Positions 1-5,965 of a stretch of 6,426 nt of DNA are shown in pieces. The DNA is from CAYMZB01 sp964394845 (GTDB lineage: Bacteria > Patescibacteriota > Microgenomatia > Daviesbacterales > UBA10151). A program made the position numbers and the translations under genes. Position 1 is the stretch's first letter; each line of letters starts with the position of its first letter. The stretch covers positions 1 to 6,426 of the forward strand of contig CAYMZB010000102.1 of assembly GCA_964394845.1 (NCBI GenBank), read 5' to 3'. The notes beneath the pieces were generated by a model that saw only the letters and a list, made by a program, of their open reading frames with translations, was not told where the DNA came from and ran no database searches.

Positions 1-111
1 AAAGGAAGCTGAAAACAGATTTTGAGTCCTGCGAAGCCATCAGTATTTGCTGAAGCCGCAGGTATGCATTAACAGACTGGGAAGAGAGCATACTTATATA
101 TTAGCAGATTG

Positions 112-390
112 TCAGTTCCGGAGGATCTCCGGTATATCAGTGGGGGAAATTTTATCGCTGAATGGCTCAAAAGCTTCTTTACAAACCTGGATTGAGGCTT
201 TGCCGAATAGTTTCTCAAACTGCCTAACCAAATTATCTAAAGTCTGTTTTCTATTTCCGGTGATTTTGACATCATCAACAGTTGTAAGGGAAAGTCCGCT
301 AACCTTTTTAGCCTGATCAAGAGCAACTGGGCCGATAATCGCCTGTTGTTCTTTTATTATTCGAGTGGCAGCCTGCGCAACCGGATCCAT
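112..390 (-). CDS. Small conserved-looking protein of unknown function (92 aa)
   Basis: I do not recognise a named family. The protein is soluble in character, with no signal peptide or membrane segment. It starts MDPVAQAATRIIKEQQAIIG and contains a GPVALDQAKKV stretch (about residues 20-30). A central beta-like segment (about 33-46, SLTTVDDVKITGN) follows, then a helix (about 48-64, ending QFEKLFG) and a C-terminal part with one cysteine (VCKEAF). The pattern, a helix with an I-I-G-P-x-A motif followed by strands and another helix, looks like a small alpha/beta regulatory or adaptor domain; that is inference. The ATG follows the stop codon of the upstream membrane-protein gene by a single base (TAAAATG), so the two are almost certainly co-transcribed and translationally coupled. 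No good Shine-Dalgarno motif precedes it. The stop is TGA. From memory, similar short proteins occur in Microgenomates-type genomes, but I cannot verify this here. Confidence 0.7.
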   Translation of the reverse strand: MDPVAQAATRIIKEQQAIIGPVALDQAKKVSGLSLTTVDDVKITGNRKQTLDNLVRQFEKLFGKASIQVCKEAFEPFSDKISPTDIPEILRN

Positions 391-391
391 T

Positions 392-1210
392 TTACGTTTT
401 TTCTAGATTATTAGCTGTTATCTTAAGCTGAATTAAGCCTAGGCTCATGATAAAGTAGGCAAGAAGGTAAAAGAAGTCTATGAAGCTTCCCGGGAAATAC
501 TCGTTGTGAAAATAAATGTAGGAATAATCAGCAATAAATTGAACTATAAAAGCGAGTACTAAAAACAATATTGGAAATCTCATAACACCTCCTAATAATC
601 TTCTTGATAAACTGTAGGTTAAAAGAGCTCCGGAGATATAAAGAGCCTGACCCGTCGGATATGCATAGTCAAATAAAGATGCCCAAGGATCAGTAAAATC
701 AAACGGTAAATCTTTTAGGAATAAAAAGTAAGCAACTCCCAACATGGTCGCCGGGATAATTAAAAGTTGAATTCCATAATGAAGTGAGGTGAATGAAAAC
801 TTTCCACCAGCTGCTTTGGCTAGTAGATACGAAGCGTATATATAAAAAGGGATAGTCCCAAAATAACCAATATCTGGAAAACTTGGATAAGGGACTTCAA
901 TTCCCATAATTGAGTTCATATACCAAAAGGAATATTGTCCCCAACCTTGAAGCAACAAACCAACCGATAAACAAATTATTGCCCTACCAATTAAACTTCG
1001 AAAACCTCCCCATTTTTTTGAAACAAATAAACCAATGACCCCACCCCAAAGGGAAAATGCTCCGTATATAAATCCAAATGCATGGTTTTGATATTGGTCT
1101 TGGGCTCCCGATAAAAGTATTTCAACCCACCAAGCCCCAAATATAAGAAAGATAATTAATGTTATAGCCGCGAGCTTACTTAGCTTTAAGTTTTGCCAAA
1201 GAATTTGCAT
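392..1210 (-). CDS. Stand-alone eight-helix membrane protein, homologous to the membrane domain of the NB-ARC protein
   Basis: A 272-aa integral membrane protein with about eight hydrophobic segments (roughly residues 13-34, 46-64, 73-96, 111-131, 143-164, 184-203, 212-232, 242-262). It aligns collinearly with residues about 510-765 of the large NB-ARC protein in this window. Shared landmarks are WGG (55-57; YGG in the other), K-x-WG (65-68), SLIG (72-75), PYPS-x-x-D-x-GY (107-116), FD-x-AYP (180-185), LGG (206-208), AD (227-228) and ID-x-F...YF (244-253). Four membrane-region aspartates (D113, D181, D228, D245) are conserved between the copies. From memory, a related P-x-PS-x-x-D-x-x-Y signature occurs in membrane sensor regions fused to GGDEF or kinase domains, so a sensory or ligand-binding role is plausible but unproven. 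No catalytic domain is attached. The ATG has no Shine-Dalgarno; a promoter-like sequence ends just before it. It forms an operon with the 92-aa gene one base downstream. Confidence 0.8.
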   Translation of the reverse strand: MQILWQNLKLSKLAAITLIIFLIFGAWWVEILLSGAQDQYQNHAFGFIYGAFSLWGGVIGLFVSKKWGGFRSLIGRAIICLSVGLLLQGWGQYSFWYMNSIMGIEVPYPSFPDIGYFGTIPFYIYASYLLAKAAGGKFSFTSLHYGIQLLIIPATMLGVAYFLFLKDLPFDFTDPWASLFDYAYPTGQALYISGALLTYSLSRRLLGGVMRFPILFLVLAFIVQFIADYSYIYFHNEYFPGSFIDFFYLLAYFIMSLGLIQLKITANNLEKT

Positions 1211-1217
1211 TTATTAA

Positions 1218-1246
1218 AGAGTAGATGCAATACTTACGATAGTCAA
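1218..1246 (-). promoter_or_regulatory. Candidate promoter for the stand-alone membrane protein, predicting a leaderless transcript
   Basis: On the minus strand TTGACT (1241-1246, five of six matches to the -35 consensus) is followed after 17 bases by TACTCT (1218-1223, a weak -10). Transcription would begin about seven bases later, at or next to the ATG at 1210, giving an mRNA with essentially no leader. This matches the absence of a Shine-Dalgarno before the start. The region is only 41 bases long and is shared with the divergent gene starting at 1252, so the two promoters must overlap. The evidence is motif matching only. Confidence 0.4.
1235..1240 (+). promoter_or_regulatory. Candidate -10 box for the DUF2156 gene
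   Basis: TACGAT (four of six matches to TATAAT) lies 11 bases before the ATG at 1252, in the right place to start a transcript with a leader of only about five bases. No -35 at normal spacing is apparent, and no Shine-Dalgarno precedes the start. The box lies within the spacer of the opposing promoter, so divergent transcription would compete. This is a weak call. Confidence 0.2.
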
Positions 1247-1251
1247 GTCCC

Positions 1252-2190
1252 ATGATCCCACAATTTCCAGATTTTGTAAAACTTGATCCCCTTTATAAAA
1301 ATCATATTGAAGAAATTACTAAAAAATTTCCGCCTTATTCTGACCACAATTTTACCAGTTTAATAATGTGGGACATTAACTCAGAAACGGAATTTTCTAT
1401 ACTTAATAATAACTTGGTAATTAAATTTAAAGATTATGAATCTGATAAGAAATTCTATTCTTTTATAGGTAACAATAATATCGAAAATACCATCGAACAG
1501 TTAATTGAATTCTCAAAACTGCAGGGACAAGGTAGTGAAATACTGCTTTTACCCAAAGACAATTTCACCCATGAACAAGTTCAGGGCTTGTCAAAAAAAT
1601 ATGATCTTACTGAAGATAGGGATAATTTTGACTATATTCTTGATGTTAACCAATTAGCTGATTTTGCTGGAGGGCAATACTTAAATAAAAGGAATAAGCT
1701 AAATAAATTTTTAAAAACCTACCAACCCCACGTAGTAATCAACCACCTACAAGATCCAGATTTTCAGCAGGAATTAATTGATGCTTTTAATTATTGGGTA
1801 GAAACAACCATAGTTAACAGAGACAAAGCTTTTGTTAATTACGATGAGATAAAAGCCTTTAAAAGATTGATTGAACATCATCAATATTTTGATATTTTTG
1901 CAGTAGCAGTTTACATCGATGGAAAAATTATAGGGTTTTCATTATTTGAAATTATTAATAGTGATTACGCTCACCACCCTATTCAAAAAGGAGACATAAG
2001 ATATAAAGGGATTTACGAATTTTTATACAATACATTAGGTAAATATTTAAAAGAAAACGGAATTAAATATTTAAATATTTATCAGGATCTAGGACATGAA
2101 GGCTTGAGAAAAGCTAAGATGGATTACAACCCTACTTTTCTAAAGAAATACTCAATCTCAAAAAGATCAGCTGACAAGGATTACTCCTAA
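1252..2190 (+). CDS. DUF2156 / phosphatidylglycerol lysyltransferase C-terminal domain-like protein (312 aa)
   Basis: A soluble protein spanning the whole DUF2156 (LPG_synthase_C) fold, a tandem GNAT-like acyltransferase. The N-terminus has the family pattern F-x-x-L-D (about residues 8-12) and P-x-SDHNF-x-S-L-x-x-W (about 28-40). A basic segment (about 141-155, LNKRNKLNKFLKTY) occupies the position of the K/R-rich region that precedes the second GNAT unit. The C-terminus carries the family hallmark DLGHEGLRKAKMDY-x-P (279-294) and then K-x-Y. Relatives such as MprF use aminoacyl-tRNA to add lysine or alanine to phosphatidylglycerol. This protein has only the cytosolic catalytic part and no flippase helices, so the acceptor could instead be another lipid, a peptide or a small molecule; the substrate is not evident. 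The gene is alone on its strand and its last 24 bases overlap the end of the transporter gene on the other strand. The start is the first ATG in the frame after the divergent intergenic region, without a Shine-Dalgarno. Confidence 0.8.
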   Translation: MIPQFPDFVKLDPLYKNHIEEITKKFPPYSDHNFTSLIMWDINSETEFSILNNNLVIKFKDYESDKKFYSFIGNNNIENTIEQLIEFSKLQGQGSEILLLPKDNFTHEQVQGLSKKYDLTEDRDNFDYILDVNQLADFAGGQYLNKRNKLNKFLKTYQPHVVINHLQDPDFQQELIDAFNYWVETTIVNRDKAFVNYDEIKAFKRLIEHHQYFDIFAVAVYIDGKIIGFSLFEIINSDYAHHPIQKGDIRYKGIYEFLYNTLGKYLKENGIKYLNIYQDLGHEGLRKAKMDYNPTFLKKYSISKRSADKDYS

Positions 2191-3060
2191 AAAAGCTATT
2201 ACTCCTAAAAAAGCTTTTTTTATTAAACCATTTTTAGATAAATCCTCTTTAAAAACTTTTGGCAATATTAAAGTCAGCAAAACTCCCAGTAAAATTCCAT
2301 AAAATACCTGAGTACTCGCTAAAACCGTCACCAGTGCCACAGGACCAATAGTTATAGCAATATAAGTTAGCATTTTACCTCCTAAAAATAAAATCTCGTT
2401 TATAAATACTAAACCCAAAACAGGTCTCTTAATTTTTTCCACAGTTATAAAAAATGCCTTCCTGATTCTGCCAATTAGAAAAACTAATATCAGGCCCCCT
2501 AAAAACGCACCCAGGCTTTCATATGCTATCAAACTTTGATAAGTAATTGATCCGGAAACATATTTAATAAAAATGTAGGAAAGAGCCCAAAGAATATCTG
2601 CTGCAATCATTGTAAACAAGGCTTTAGAAAATTTAAAAACCGCTTTTTCCTTCTTTATAGAGGCTAAGATTGAAGAAACAAAAAGTAAAATAAATCCTGA
2701 CAGCTGTTTTTGTGTAATTGAGTCTCCCAGAATAAAGTATGCGAAAGTTAATACAAGTACCGGGATCAGTTGGATCAAAATTATTATTATGCTGGTTTCT
2801 TCCTTAATTAATGCCTCAAGATACAGTGAATAAGCCCAGACAGTAAACACACCGCTTAGAATTACAAATAAAGCATCTTTAAAAATTAAAAACTCCGCCC
2901 CGATAAAAAATAAAATGATAAAAACAGGCAAAGCCAAAATCGCGCTGAAAACCGGTAGTGCCCGATAATCCGGAAATTTGGATCCGATTAAATATTTGTC
3001 CAAAAAAACATTAATTGCGTAGATAAAAGGTGCAAGGAGCGCTAAAAAAACCCAGTTCAT
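2167..3060 (-). CDS. EamA-family (drug/metabolite superfamily) ten-helix transporter
   Basis: A 297-aa membrane protein with ten hydrophobic segments arranged as two EamA repeats, the usual size and architecture of the family. The first repeat has the diagnostic pattern KEETS...LIQLIPVLVL...ILGDSIT-x-x-Q-x-x-G (roughly residues 88-124); the second begins near residue 150 and contains GPVALVTVLASTQVFYG. The start chosen is the ATG at 3060. It overlaps the decarboxylase stop as ATGA and is preceded by AGAAGG at a six-base spacing. An in-frame ATG six bases upstream (3066) is possible but would sit directly against the Shine-Dalgarno. Coupling to the arginine decarboxylase suggests a substrate such as agmatine, arginine or a related amine, but EamA specificity cannot be read from sequence. 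The C-terminal AFLGVIAFLGVI comes from an 18-bp duplication. The 3' end overlaps the convergent DUF2156 gene by 24 bases. Confidence 0.88.
   Translation of the reverse strand: MNWVFLALLAPFIYAINVFLDKYLIGSKFPDYRALPVFSAILALPVFIILFFIGAEFLIFKDALFVILSGVFTVWAYSLYLEALIKEETSIIIILIQLIPVLVLTFAYFILGDSITQKQLSGFILLFVSSILASIKKEKAVFKFSKALFTMIAADILWALSYIFIKYVSGSITYQSLIAYESLGAFLGGLILVFLIGRIRKAFFITVEKIKRPVLGLVFINEILFLGGKMLTYIAITIGPVALVTVLASTQVFYGILLGVLLTLILPKVFKEDLSKNGLIKKAFLGVIAFLGVILVS
2180..2215. repeat. Perfect 18-bp tandem duplication at a convergent gene overlap
   Basis: ATTACTCCTAAAAAAGCT occurs twice with no gap (2180-2197 and 2198-2215). On the plus strand the stop codon of the DUF2156 gene (2188-2190) lies in the first copy, so the second copy is beyond that gene. 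On the minus strand the repeat encodes AFLGVI twice near the transporter's C-terminus. The unit is a multiple of three and keeps the transporter in frame, adding six residues to its last membrane helix. The identical sequence of both copies points to a recent slippage event. Confidence 0.9.
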
Positions 3061-3551
3061 TTCCATCCTTCTGATTTATAAACAGCAAGGACTAAAACAC
3101 TCGCCGGATGAGCTTTAACTTGGGATATGACAACTGCATGATGCATTTTTTTTTCCTCAAATTTTATATTTCTGAATTTGCACAAATCGTTTAAAGAATT
3201 TTTAATCCTGAAATGCATTTCAGATTCAACTGCAGTGCGTGTGTCGCCTAATAAATGATGCTCAACAAACACCCCCCTGCCGTCTTCAAGCTGGTACCAC
3301 CCTATTCCTGCACCAATATATTTTCCTGTTTCGTTACTTCTCTCCTCTGCCATTACGCAATACAATTTATATCCCCATTCATTTTCCGGAGTTTCAAACC
3401 TGTCTATTTTCTTAACTTTCGTACCCGGAGGAATTACTGAAGATAGCCTGATCAGGTTATAATTATAAACACCTGCATCTTTTAATGCGCTATCGAAAGC
3501 TGAGAGAGTTGTTGAGGCCTCACCAGCCCCTGAAACTACTTTAATAACCAT
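3057..3551 (-). CDS. pdaD: Pyruvoyl-dependent arginine decarboxylase (PvlArgDC)
   Basis: A 164-aa cytosolic enzyme that converts arginine to agmatine and CO2, the first step of the agmatine route to putrescine or of arginine-dependent acid resistance. The family signature is clear: GAGEASTTLSAFDSAL near the N-terminus, then LIRLSSVIPPG. Self-cleavage is expected between Ser37 and Ser38 in that motif, giving a small beta chain (1-37) and an alpha chain whose new N-terminal Ser38 becomes the pyruvoyl cofactor. A GIGWYQLEDGRGVFVEHH segment follows (83-99); Glu97 is the best candidate for the catalytic acid known in the Methanocaldococcus enzyme, by position only. Length matches the family (about 160 aa), so it is intact. 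It is the first gene of an operon with the EamA transporter, sharing an ATGA stop/start. No Shine-Dalgarno precedes the ATG at 3551; a promoter-like sequence lies immediately upstream. No agmatinase or agmatine deiminase gene is visible in the window. Confidence 0.93.
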   Translation of the reverse strand: MVIKVVSGAGEASTTLSAFDSALKDAGVYNYNLIRLSSVIPPGTKVKKIDRFETPENEWGYKLYCVMAEERSNETGKYIGAGIGWYQLEDGRGVFVEHHLLGDTRTAVESEMHFRIKNSLNDLCKFRNIKFEEKKMHHAVVISQVKAHPASVLVLAVYKSEGWK

Positions 3552-3557
3552 TAGACC

Positions 3558-3587
3558 ATTTTATGAGTTAAACATAAGAAAAATCAA
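3558..3587 (-). promoter_or_regulatory. Candidate promoter for the pdaD-transporter operon
   Basis: On the minus strand TTGATT (3582-3587, four of six matches) is followed after 18 bases by TAAAAT (3558-3563, five of six matches). The -10 box ends six bases before the ATG at 3551, so transcription would begin at or within a base of the start codon, giving a leaderless mRNA. The promoter lies inside the HTH relic sequence, which suggests it arose or was placed there after that gene decayed. This is motif evidence only. Confidence 0.45.
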
Positions 3588-3638
3588 CTCAGGCTTTAGG
3601 CAGTACTTTTTGAATAGCTCTGCAATAGATGTTTGCAT
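3561..3638 (-). pseudogene. Relic of the N-terminus of a second HTH/NB-ARC-type gene (25 codons)
   Basis: Directly after the large NB-ARC gene, its TAA stop and a new ATG overlap as TAATG. The 25-codon frame reads MQTSIAELFKKYCLKPE and then diverges into a hydrophobic tail before a TAA. The large protein begins with ISFGELFKKYRLKAEIS, so ELFKKY-x-LK-x-E is shared at the same distance from the start. At DNA level most codons for shared residues differ only in the third base (GAA/GAG, CTT/CTA, TTT/TTC, AAA/AAG, with TTG/CTA for a leucine). That is the pattern of an old paralogue once under selection, not a recent copy. After about 17 residues the match stops. It is best read as the surviving 5' end of a decayed or displaced second gene. 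It could alternatively be a translated micro-ORF coupled to the upstream stop. Confidence 0.55.
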
Positions 3639-5956
3639 TATTTAATTTCTTTCTCCGGTTTAAAATGAAAACCTAATATGCCAAAAGTTAAGAAGAAATA
3701 TCCAATTATGAAGAAGATATCAATGAGTCCTCCATCATGGAAAATACCTATTGTGGTTGTGTATGAAAATAAAAAATCTGCAATATAAAGAAAGCAGAAC
3801 CCTAATATAAAAGAATACATGGATAATTTATACTTCCCCCCTAAAAATTTAAAAGAGATACCCACAAGTAATGCAGCAGTTAAAATAATTGCATCGGCGA
3901 CCGGGTAGGCAATATCAAAAAAAAGCTTGGTTATTGACGTAACCGGAGAAAATACCAAGTCATTTTTGGTTATAAGAACTACTAGATAGTATGAAAGTGC
4001 TAATACAAGAACTGGAATCAGAAATAATAGTTTTCCGTATTTTTTTTGAATGTAGGATTTTTTTCCCAGTGCGTGAGGTAAGTGAATAATTCCGATAGTA
4101 AAGAGAATATAGCTTGGCAGATAACCCAAATCAGCCCAAGACGGATAAGGAACATGGACATTTAGAAAGAAATTGTAATAAGCCCAAACTAAATTTCCAA
4201 GTCCCCAAGATAATAATCCTAACGAGAAAAAAAATAGCGACTTTCCTACCAAGCTTTTAAAAAGTCCCCAAGACTTTGCAATATACAAACCCATAATCCC
4301 ACCATAAAGTGGTATTCCAGATAGAAACAAAGAATTAAGGTGATACCAAAAAATGGATTTTACATTGGTAAAATTAATAAACATCCAGTAAGTAATTAAA
4401 ATTGTTACATAAATAAATAAAGACTTTTGGAAAATATTTAATCCGGATTTTTCGGTTTTTACAATGCGGTAAACATCACGCATTTTGTTAAGTTGCTTTG
4501 TAGCATTTAGCAACTGCTCTAAAGGATTCCATAGAGCTATTACTTCATTCCAATATTGAAATTCGTAACATTTTTTAAAAATGTATAAAACATTATCCCC
4601 TTCCTGCTTCATATAAGGTTGAGATTTGAGTAATCTTCTATCATATTTAGAGAGCAGGCTCTGATAAAAACCTGCGGCTTTTAAGAATAGTTTTGGATTA
4701 TCAAGTTTGTTTTGGATGAATTTTTTAATAACCGGATGTATCCGGTAACGTTCTACTGTCGACTGTTCAATCAATGAGGTTTGCTGCAGGTCTCGTAATA
4801 TTTTTTTACAAGCGACTTCGGATAAATCATTTACAAATGTAACGGCTTGAATTGAGAAATCTTTCCCATTAAAAACTCCTAAAGAAACGAATACTTTTTT
4901 CGCCTGACTATCCAACAAGTTAAAACTTATTTCCAGGGCTATAGATAAATCTCTGTTTTCGTAAGTTAATCCGCTAAGGTAAACCGGATCCAGATCAATT
5001 CTACTTATCAGATCACTAATCGTGATCGATCCCCGTTTAATTTCCCGGGCAAAAATGTTTAAGGCAAGAGGAAGATTTCCAACTGTTTCTGCCAGTATGA
5101 AAATTTCAGCGCGGTTTTTATTTAAGTAACCCTCTCCGAGTATTTCTTTAAACAAAACCTGTGTTTCTTCCCGGCTAAACTCCGGTACAGCTATACTCTT
5201 ATAGTCATTAGGAATATTTAAAACTGAATTTCTTGAGGTAATAATAATCAGACAGTCTTTATTGTTGGGAAGTAATAAATTTATTTCAGTTTTTGATTCA
5301 GTATTATCAAAAATTAGCAGAACCCGCTTGTTTACCAACAAGGACCTGACTGTTGAACTTCTGATTTCCCTATCTAAAATATTGCTGACATCCTTACCAA
5401 ACGCATAGGCAATTGCCAGCAGGATATCCATAACATCGGATGTATCCAGCCGAAACCACAAAACTCCATCCGGAAATTCTTTTCTTAACAAATACCCGAT
5501 TTTTATTGCCAAAGATGTTTTTCCTACCCCTGGCGGACCATATACGAGTAGTATTTTATTTTTTTTAATTTGAGTTTTTAATTTTGCTATTATGTCTTGT
5601 CTGCCGGAAAAATTTGCAATCTGATTGGGAACTTGAAACGGGATTTGAAGAGAAGTTTTAAATTCAAATTTAGTTAATTCTTTTTCTGTAAGATACCCTT
5701 GATTGGCGGATGCTAAAAAGTCATTAGCTTGATCTTTAGAAATTATTGCTCCCCTACTAATAAAAATTTCCAAGAGTTTTAAAAGTAGAATACGGTATTG
5801 GGGGATTCGGGTTCCGTTCTGCCAGTGGGAGAAAATGCTGTCTTCGTAGTTAAACCCTTTTTCAGAAAGCAAATGGCCAAACTCCGAGAGGGTAGAAATC
5901 TCAGCTTTCAAGCGGTACTTTTTAAAAAGTTCTCCGAAGCTAATTTGTTTATCCAC
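3638..5956 (-). CDS. HTH-NB-ARC (STAND) ATPase fused to an eight-helix membrane domain (772 aa)
   Basis: Three modules are visible. Residues 1-90 resemble an XRE/Cro-type helix-turn-helix, with FGELFKKYRLKAEIS and SHWQNGTRIPQ (43-53) at the recognition-helix end. Residues about 112-415 form an NB-ARC switch: Walker A GPPGVGKT (140-147), Walker B LLIFDN (213-218; the second acid is Asn, common in bacterial members), sensor ITSR (239-242), GLPL-like GNLPLAL (293-299), and a winged helix ending in YRIHP (404-408) in place of MHD. A helical linker (about 420-505) follows without clear TPR repeats. From about 508 to 765 there are about eight membrane helices with YGG (551-553), PYPS-x-x-D-x-GY (603-612), FD-x-AYP (680-685), AD (726-727) and ID-x-F (745-748). 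The same module stands alone at 392-1210. STAND proteins are ATP-dependent signal switches; here the membrane part could sense or act as effector. The start is GTG, the first possible start after an in-frame TAA, with GGGGAA immediately upstream. Confidence 0.87.
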   Translation of the reverse strand: MDKQISFGELFKKYRLKAEISTLSEFGHLLSEKGFNYEDSIFSHWQNGTRIPQYRILLLKLLEIFISRGAIISKDQANDFLASANQGYLTEKELTKFEFKTSLQIPFQVPNQIANFSGRQDIIAKLKTQIKKNKILLVYGPPGVGKTSLAIKIGYLLRKEFPDGVLWFRLDTSDVMDILLAIAYAFGKDVSNILDREIRSSTVRSLLVNKRVLLIFDNTESKTEINLLLPNNKDCLIIITSRNSVLNIPNDYKSIAVPEFSREETQVLFKEILGEGYLNKNRAEIFILAETVGNLPLALNIFAREIKRGSITISDLISRIDLDPVYLSGLTYENRDLSIALEISFNLLDSQAKKVFVSLGVFNGKDFSIQAVTFVNDLSEVACKKILRDLQQTSLIEQSTVERYRIHPVIKKFIQNKLDNPKLFLKAAGFYQSLLSKYDRRLLKSQPYMKQEGDNVLYIFKKCYEFQYWNEVIALWNPLEQLLNATKQLNKMRDVYRIVKTEKSGLNIFQKSLFIYVTILITYWMFINFTNVKSIFWYHLNSLFLSGIPLYGGIMGLYIAKSWGLFKSLVGKSLFFFSLGLLSWGLGNLVWAYYNFFLNVHVPYPSWADLGYLPSYILFTIGIIHLPHALGKKSYIQKKYGKLLFLIPVLVLALSYYLVVLITKNDLVFSPVTSITKLFFDIAYPVADAIILTAALLVGISFKFLGGKYKLSMYSFILGFCFLYIADFLFSYTTTIGIFHDGGLIDIFFIIGYFFLTFGILGFHFKPEKEIK

Positions 5957-5965
5957 TTCCCCGCA

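Noticed and set aside
28..62. Inverted repeat CCTGCG...CGCAGG downstream of the 92-aa gene, considered as a terminator
   Set aside because: Only six outer pairs and three inner pairs form, with unequal bulges and no T-run next to the stem on either strand. The stretch 1-111 holds no gene I can support; it may include the end of a convergent gene entering from the left, but no frame there is convincing.
47..316. Plus-strand open frame of 89 codons opposite the 92-aa gene
   Set aside because: Its sequence looks random, while the minus-strand frame has a sensible helix/strand pattern and is coupled to the upstream gene.
1205..1230. TTGCAT/ATGCAA inverted repeat in the divergent promoter region as an operator
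   Set aside because: It is only six bases per arm, 14 bases apart, and one arm includes the start codon; chance is likely in an AT-rich region.
2207..2220. A6-GC-T6 palindrome as a bidirectional terminator between the convergent genes
   Set aside because: It has no loop and only two G/C bases, and it lies inside the transporter coding sequence, where AT-rich runs are frequent.
3255..3440. Plus-strand open frame inside pdaD
   Set aside because: pdaD is an unmistakable, full-length family member on the other strand; this is its shadow.
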